Shown one piece after another: positions 59,545 through 64,000 of a stretch of DNA of 64,000 bases. This DNA comes from a virus. Location: positions 82,538 through 146,537 of IMG/VR virus record IMGVR_UViG_3300018933_000001; one strand, given 5' to 3'. The position numbers and the translations under genes were made by a program. The notes below the pieces were generated by a model. The model did no database searches. It was not told the origin of the DNA and was given only the letters and a program-made list of their open reading frames with translations. How positions within the stretch are numbered: the first letter of the stretch is position 1; the number at the start of each line of letters is the position of its first letter.

Positions 59545-59881
59545 GACTATCTTCTTTAGTTATGTTATTAGTTATCTTAGTCCATAATGTTAACAATTTA
59601 TCTTCTAAACAAGGTTGATAGATATGAGTACCTTGTCTTAAGTTGCATGATTTGCACGAGTAAAGGAGGTTAAGTTCATTAGTTACTAAAGTAATAGAAT
59701 TATATAGCTTAAGTAGTTTAATAGGAATAATGTGGAATAGATGTCCTTCTCCTAATGATATAGGTAGCCTACATATTGGACATAAATACAATGACTTCCT
59801 AATAAGACTTCTACTAATCTCCCAAGCTTCTCTACTTCTTTTCCAAGTATTAAATTTAGAACGAAATTGACACTTAGACAT
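59528..59881 (-). CDS. HNH-like endonuclease, 117 aa
   Basis: Cys pairs 'LCPICRLPI' and 'YSCKSCNLRQGTH' would hold the structural zinc, with 'HLFHIIPIKLL' between them as the catalytic strand. The usual DH before IIP reads FH, so the His is present but the Asp is not. The final 'CNLRQGTH' gives the CN-x-x-K/Q-type end. Small HNH proteins near head genes often assist packaging. The start overlaps the stop of the gene at 59881. Confidence 0.65.
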   Translation of the reverse strand: MSKCQFRSKFNTWKRSREAWEISRSLIRKSLYLCPICRLPISLGEGHLFHIIPIKLLKLYNSITLVTNELNLLYSCKSCNLRQGTHIYQPCLEDKLLTLWTKITNNITKEDSHEKCT

Positions 59882-60243
59882 TACTTACGCTTTTTACCTT
59901 TATCTGACCTACCATCTTTATCTTTCTTACCAATAGGACTTAGAGGATTAGCTTTATGAGTTAGATAAGCAGTAGTCCCAAGTAATCCACCTGCTATAAC
60001 TGCACCTGCTAACTTACGTTTATAACCTCCAGCTCCTAAAGCTCTATTCATATTATTTTCTCTAATACCTTTGAACATACTAGATGACTTACCTAACTGG
60101 TACCCTCCAAAACCACCAATAGCTGCTGTAGTTCCAATATGAGCTTTAGCTGCGTTAGGACTCCACATAGCTGTTTTTTCTTTCTTCTCTTTTGCAAAAC
60201 TAGCTTGAATATTAGAAGAACCCATAAATGTAATTTTTTTCAT
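59881..60243 (-). CDS. Small basic protein with glycine-rich core, 120 aa
   Basis: Opens 'MKKITFMGSSNIQASFAKEK' and has Gly/Ala-rich spans ('GTTAAIGGFGGYQLG', 'GAVIAGGLLGTTAYL') that could be membrane-associated or packed in the head. The C-terminus is very basic ('KKDKDGRSDKGKKRK'). Its leader 'ITFMG' recurs in the gene at 60878. It may be an internal head or packaged protein. Confidence 0.6.
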   Translation of the reverse strand: MKKITFMGSSNIQASFAKEKKEKTAMWSPNAAKAHIGTTAAIGGFGGYQLGKSSSMFKGIRENNMNRALGAGGYKRKLAGAVIAGGLLGTTAYLTHKANPLSPIGKKDKDGRSDKGKKRK

Positions 60244-60269
60244 AGTCTTATAATCTTATTGTTTGTTGT

Positions 60270-60881
60270 TTATCCGTACCATAGAGGAATCTCACCATCT
60301 TGAGCAACAGAACGATTCCAATGTCTTCCATCTCCAAAATTAACATCAATATTGTTCTTATTATTCTTATAACTACCTAAGACAGTAAAGTTTTGAGTAG
60401 CAGAAGTCCTTTTATATCCTAGCTCAGGGGTATTTGGAAGTATTAGTCTAGAAGCATTTTGCATTGCATTATCTTCAGGAGCAGATACACCTGGAATATA
60501 GATATTAGTACCTATAAAGTAGCTCTTAAGTAGCTCTTTAGCTTTTTGGTAGATAGTAGAACCTAATCCCCCATCACCTCCTAAACTAGCTATCATTCCT
60601 TGGTCATATAAGGACATCATCAAATCATTAATAACAAATCCTACTACTATCGGTTCTATTAAGGGAATGTCTAAAGGATGTATTGGTAAAATGTATAACA
60701 TCCTAAAGTAAGTATCTATTAATGTCTCATTAGCTAAGATTAGTTCGTGTACTAATTCAACATCTAAATTAGAAGATATAACCGATACATTATCAGAAGG
60801 TATAAGAGACTCAGTAAATATATTAGCTCGTCTACCTAACCTTCTTTGAATTTTCTCTACTGTGCAATATTTATACATCAT
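60270..60881 (-). CDS. Head-tail connector (DUF1320/Mu gp36-like), 203 aa
   Basis: 'YKYCTVEKIQRRLGRRANIF' at the N-terminus, 'LILANETLIDTYFRMLY' and 'LPIHPLDIPLIEPIVVGFVI' with 'NDLMMSLYDQGMI' follow the DUF1320 connector pattern. The C-terminal about 70 residues are extra. The family joins portal to tail. The start codons ATGATG overlap the previous stop. Confidence 0.65.
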   Translation of the reverse strand: MMYKYCTVEKIQRRLGRRANIFTESLIPSDNVSVISSNLDVELVHELILANETLIDTYFRMLYILPIHPLDIPLIEPIVVGFVINDLMMSLYDQGMIASLGGDGGLGSTIYQKAKELLKSYFIGTNIYIPGVSAPEDNAMQNASRLILPNTPELGYKRTSATQNFTVLGSYKNNKNNIDVNFGDGRHWNRSVAQDGEIPLWYG

Positions 60882-61093
60882 CTAAACATTCTACCTATAC
60901 TATGAGCTGTACTAATCCACCGTCTAGTCTCCTGAGCTACTTGAACTCCAGTCTTTACTCTCTCTCTATCTTCTTTATGAGCTAATATACCTGCTTTCTT
61001 AGGTTTCAGTTTACGTTTGTATCTCTTTCTACCCTCTGCATTGGTCTTGCTAAACTCAATATTATTTATATGACCCATAAAAGTAATTCTCAT
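60878..61093 (-). CDS. Small basic protein, 71 aa, with ITFMG leader
   Basis: 'MRITFMGHINNIEFSKTNAE' shares the leader of 59881's product; the rest is Lys/Arg-rich ('GRKRYKRKLKPKKAGILAHK'). Two adjacent late genes with the same leader suggest a shared processing or targeting signal. Confidence 0.6.
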   Translation of the reverse strand: MRITFMGHINNIEFSKTNAEGRKRYKRKLKPKKAGILAHKEDRERVKTGVQVAQETRRWISTAHSIGRMFR

Positions 61094-61094
61094 A

Positions 61095-62654
61095 TTAATC
61101 TTTCTTTCCTTCTATCTGTTTAAGCTCTTTATTGTATTGAATAAGATAGGGTTTAGCTAGATTATGGTAAAGAGCAGGAAACAATATCCCAAATATTACG
61201 TAACTAACTACAAGCACTGCTGTTAGGTTCTTAAAGTTAATATTCTTACCTAAACTTAAAACATTGATATTTAGTAAGTCACTTAACTCAGAAGATAGTT
61301 TAGATTGAGTTTCTTTTATCCTACTAACATCTTCTCTTAAATCTTTAACATCATATTTTAGGTTAGCTACTTCACTAAGAAGGTTATTTCCGTTATTGTG
61401 GAAGATAGTATCATTAAGTCTTTTAAGTTCTTCTTCTATCTTTCTAATAATTATCTCAGCTTTAATTAATCCTTCAGAGCTAGAAGTAAGAGGAGTATCT
61501 ACAAGTTTTCTAAACACATCATTATTAAAATTAGTATTAGTAGAGTAGAGAGTTTTTAGCAGTAAATCAGACCTCTCCTCCATTTCTACTAATTTAGTAG
61601 CTAATGACGCTTCCTCACTTCTATCAATAATTGAAGATAAAACTCTTAAATCTCCATCTCTAATAGCAAGTTTGTTAGACCATTTAGTATCTAAGTGATT
61701 ACCGTCTCTTTTACAGATTTTATAGTTGCTAACTACTAGCTCTACTTCATGGTTAAGTAGCCTCTTAAGCTGTCCTTGCATTGCAATAGTATCTTCAGAA
61801 TTAAGGAGACTGATATCTCTAATATTTTTACCAATAATAGAGCTATCCCAACCTAGTAATTCCTTAGCCTGTTGATTCCAACGAGAAATGTTAAAGTTTC
61901 TATCCCATTCAATTTTTATAAGTAAGCTGCTATTAAAATTCTCTTCATCTAATAAAGCCAATTCAGCCAACCTATTAGACATTAACTCATCTTTAGTAAT
62001 ATCTCTTAAGTAGCTAATAGTTACAACAACATTCTCTCTTAGAATCCTACAAGTATGGTCAAGAACTGTTATATCTTTACCTGATTTAGTAACTAACCTG
62101 TATTTCTGGTAGAAAGATGCTGTACCTCTATCCAAATAAGTCAGTAGCTCAGATTTAAAAGACAGAATATCTTCTGGGTGGACAAAAGAAATATAAGGTT
62201 GAGCTAGTATTTCTTGTTTTGTATATTCAAGAAGCCCAGCTAAATTATCAGATATATCTTCTGCAAGACCCTCTTTTGAGTTAACCCATTGAATAAGAAA
62301 TAGATAGTTTTCTTTAAATAAGGTACTTTCTAATAAACTATCTGACTTTTGACTACCAACTAAGATAATGAAATTGAGATATTTATAACCAAACAAAGTT
62401 AGTGATATCTCTTTCTCACTTCTTGGGTCAGTAACTGTAAAATCTCCAATATTCTCGCCAACCTCAAAAGCTTTATTTAGAAAGTCATAAACAGATTCAG
62501 CATAAATCGGCCCTTGAGCGTTAATAAAGCTACTAATAGGTTTATCTAATCTATCAGTACGGTAGCTAGGGAGATAGTACGTAATACTATCACTTATATA
62601 TCGGTAATAATACTCATCCTCAATTTTTTCAAATAATACACTAAATACAATCAT
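61095..62654 (-). CDS. PAS-domain, coiled-coil, membrane-anchored protein in the lysis region, 519 aa
   Basis: At least two PAS domains are visible: 'LLEYTKQEILAQPYISFVHP' with 'FYQKYRLVTKSGKDITVLDH' (about 145-220), and 'AKELLGWDSSIIGKNIRDIS' with 'YKICKRDGNHLDTKWSNKLA' (about 255-345). An N-terminal region (1-125) may be a third, degenerate sensor domain. A long coiled coil follows ('KYDVKDLREDVSRIKETQSK') and then a C-terminal span 'LTAVLVVSYVIFGILFPALY' with a short basic tail. There is no kinase or cyclase domain. It lies two bases after the small membrane protein gene at 62661 in transcription order, beside the endolysin, so it may sense a cue (light, redox, ligand) that affects lysis. 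That role is inference. Confidence 0.8.
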   Translation of the reverse strand: MIVFSVLFEKIEDEYYYRYISDSITYYLPSYRTDRLDKPISSFINAQGPIYAESVYDFLNKAFEVGENIGDFTVTDPRSEKEISLTLFGYKYLNFIILVGSQKSDSLLESTLFKENYLFLIQWVNSKEGLAEDISDNLAGLLEYTKQEILAQPYISFVHPEDILSFKSELLTYLDRGTASFYQKYRLVTKSGKDITVLDHTCRILRENVVVTISYLRDITKDELMSNRLAELALLDEENFNSSLLIKIEWDRNFNISRWNQQAKELLGWDSSIIGKNIRDISLLNSEDTIAMQGQLKRLLNHEVELVVSNYKICKRDGNHLDTKWSNKLAIRDGDLRVLSSIIDRSEEASLATKLVEMEERSDLLLKTLYSTNTNFNNDVFRKLVDTPLTSSSEGLIKAEIIIRKIEEELKRLNDTIFHNNGNNLLSEVANLKYDVKDLREDVSRIKETQSKLSSELSDLLNINVLSLGKNINFKNLTAVLVVSYVIFGILFPALYHNLAKPYLIQYNKELKQIEGKKD

Positions 62655-62660
62655 TTCATT

Positions 62661-62936
62661 TTATACTTTATGTTTAGGAGTTACTCTAGGAGTTAATAGT
62701 CCTACTGCAATACCTGTCTCCGCACTTTTCTTAATATCCTCATTTACTCTTAGTCTTCCATTAGAAATACCAAATAAACCGACAGTTGAAAGAATTAGAC
62801 TTGTAAAATCTTCTTTAGTTAGTTTCCCATCATAAATCCAGTTAACTACTGGAACATAAGCAACGGACAACCAAAGAGCTAAAGAGAATAGAAAAGTTTT
62901 ACTTAGATATAGAGAGCGTTTCATAGTTTCTTTCAT
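62661..62936 (-). CDS. Probable holin, 91 aa
   Basis: A hydrophobic span 'TFLFSLALWLSVAYVPVVNW' and a second 'FTSLILSTVGLFGISNGRL' flank a charged turn; the C-terminus is basic ('LLTPRVTPKHKV'). Size and position right behind the endolysin support a holin that opens the membrane for the enzyme. Confidence 0.7.
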   Translation of the reverse strand: MKETMKRSLYLSKTFLFSLALWLSVAYVPVVNWIYDGKLTKEDFTSLILSTVGLFGISNGRLRVNEDIKKSAETGIAVGLLTPRVTPKHKV

Positions 62937-62943
62937 AAATTAA

Positions 62944-63705
62944 TTAAGCTGGAAGATGTAACCAATAATTTCCATCTCCTTCAGGTGCGCCAACTTGAGC
63001 AATTAGAGAGTAAGAGTATAAAGTCTCTTTTCCAGTTGTAGGAGTATGAATATAACCGTTATGAGTAAACTCGCCATAAGGGTCATTGACTATAAATGCA
63101 CCTCTACCGTCATAAGCAGAATCATCATATCCAACTACTAGCACAATGTGGCTAGCCTCAGTTAAGTAAGTACCTAAAATTACAGGAGCTTTACTAACAG
63201 CTTCCTTTAACTCTTGAGCAGTTCCAGAAGTAGTAGAATAATGTTTAACTCCGTAGCTTTTAAGTATCGCAGTAATATCTTGCCAAGAAAATCTGTTATA
63301 ACCTAAATCTAAGCACTTGTTGTAGAGTTGGTCAGGAGTTACATTAATCTTATAAAAAGACAGTAACATCGCAACACAGGTCAAGAAGCAAGAAGTATAA
63401 GGATGGTAGTGATTATATATTTGGTAGTAGTAATCAGTTTTCAATACATTCTTAGTAGATTTCTTTTTCTTATCCTCTACTACTTCAACGTGTTCTTTAT
63501 AGATAAACCAACTTCTAATTCCTACTGGACTATCCGGAAAATTAGTAGATAGTTTAATTTCATAATGAGCATCTTTCTCTCTCAAAATCTCAACTTCTAT
63601 TTCTTTACCAGTATCTAACCAGTAAAGATATCTTGGCTGCAACTCGATGAAAGGAATGGCACGACTTTTTAACGGAGTTCGATTAATAATTTTTAGTTTA
63701 GTCAT
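62944..63705 (-). CDS. Endolysin, C39-like cysteine peptidase, 253 aa
   Basis: Catalytic features: 'YYYQIYNHYHPYTSCFLTCV' with oxyanion Gln (about 95) and nucleophile Cys (about 106), 'ASHIVLVVGYDD' with His (186), and 'FIVNDPYGEF' with Asp (208). This is the C39-type papain-like fold. The first about 75 residues look like an SH3-like wall-binding domain ('ELQPRYLYWLDTGKEIEVEI'). It would cut peptide bonds in peptidoglycan at lysis. Confidence 0.85.
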   Translation of the reverse strand: MTKLKIINRTPLKSRAIPFIELQPRYLYWLDTGKEIEVEILREKDAHYEIKLSTNFPDSPVGIRSWFIYKEHVEVVEDKKKKSTKNVLKTDYYYQIYNHYHPYTSCFLTCVAMLLSFYKINVTPDQLYNKCLDLGYNRFSWQDITAILKSYGVKHYSTTSGTAQELKEAVSKAPVILGTYLTEASHIVLVVGYDDSAYDGRGAFIVNDPYGEFTHNGYIHTPTTGKETLYSYSLIAQVGAPEGDGNYWLHLPA

Positions 63706-63719
63706 AATTATTTCTTTTT

Positions 63720-64000
63720 TTAAATTAATGTAACTTTACTTGTGAGATAGCCTTCATCTAACGTAACTTCTGCTGTATCTGGGAAAGTTCCTTTAACAAC
63801 ATAGTAAATAGATGAGTCGAGTTTAGGGTCTAGCTTTGACTGAATAGTTTCCTTCTCTACTAGACCTTTAAAGATTATTCTATTAGGTTCAGTAACTATA
63901 GGAGATAGACCACTATAAGTACCATAATTTCCAACACTAAAATTAGTAGTAGAAGTATTGGTAAAAACAGTAAAGTTAACAGATACTCCAACTCCTAATA
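63720..64000 (-). CDS. C-terminal part of a late structural gene (start outside window)
   Basis: A continuous minus-strand frame reaches the window edge and ends at 63720-63722. About 93 residues are visible, strand-rich ('SVGNYGTYSGLSPIVTEPNR', 'ATFPDTAE'-like 'GTFPDTAEVTLDEGYLTSK'). It precedes the endolysin in transcription. No family can be named from this part. Confidence 0.65.
   Translation of the reverse strand, partial: LGVGVSVNFTVFTNTSTTNFSVGNYGTYSGLSPIVTEPNRIIFKGLVEKETIQSKLDPKLDSSIYYVVKGTFPDTAEVTLDEGYLTSKVTLI

Noticed and set aside
1-64000. CRISPR array or integrase/attachment sites
   Set aside because: No regularly spaced short repeats and no integrase-like protein were seen; the repeats found lie inside coding sequence or flank one gene.

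Overview
The window is a piece of a large, AT-rich, double-stranded DNA phage genome with a long non-contractile tail (siphovirus-like). Evidence for the tail type is a 3121-residue tape-measure gene, a lambda-style G/GT tail-chaperone pair with a GGGAAAG slippery site, a probable tail-tube gene and the absence of any contractile sheath. The host is probably a cyanobacterium. This is inference from a flavin-dependent ThyX, HigA-like regulators of a type common in cyanobacteria, a sulfotransferase/glycosyltransferase fusion and a possible cobalamin adenosyltransferase. Terminase, major capsid, polymerase, integrase and CRISPR genes are not in the window.

Region 1 (1-21093) is almost all plus strand: short, tightly packed and often overlapping genes (ATGA and TAATG junctions). 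Recognisable enzymes are a divergent PduO-like adenosyltransferase (partial), dUTPase, AlkB-type dioxygenase, a minus-strand SF2 helicase, a YspA/SLOG protein, a phage Dam-type methyltransferase, a DUF4326 protein, an HD hydrolase and ThyX. Most of the rest belongs to two expanded families. One is a HicB-like unit of about 55 residues (pattern 'Y+GYeLxI...G...lxxxFxxxVD'), present singly or as two to four copies per protein. The other is a 'VGYLDxDxxIVFNEP ... GYLDxxGxxVYYDxY' module, sometimes behind HTH domains. Several members of this neighbourhood are broken by one-base insertions or in-frame stops. A tRNA-Lys(UUU) sits beside about 290 bp of structured non-coding DNA.

Region 2 (21096-27250) holds an isolated minus-strand portal gene. 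It is followed by plus-strand regulators and an accessory island: a sulfotransferase-GT2 fusion, a ferritin-like di-iron protein and an ATP-grasp ligase. A promoter and two tRNAs (CAU, Pro-UGG) close it.

Region 3 (27254-64000) is the late module, transcribed leftward. Read in the direction of transcription it holds: a structural gene cut by the window edge, C39 endolysin, probable holin, PAS-domain membrane protein, head-tail connector and tail-completion genes, tail tube, G/GT chaperones, tape measure, then baseplate and fibre genes. Small plus-strand clusters are inserted between late genes, with head-to-head starts only 6-14 bp apart at three places and short antisense overlaps at their 3' ends. 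One of these clusters carries a SNase nuclease and a two-frame gene with a convincing -1 frameshift site (A AAA AAC plus hairpin).

The points most worth following are the HicB-like and VGYL families, the second programmed-frameshift candidate at 37102, the PAS protein embedded in the lysis cassette, and the series of disrupted small genes.
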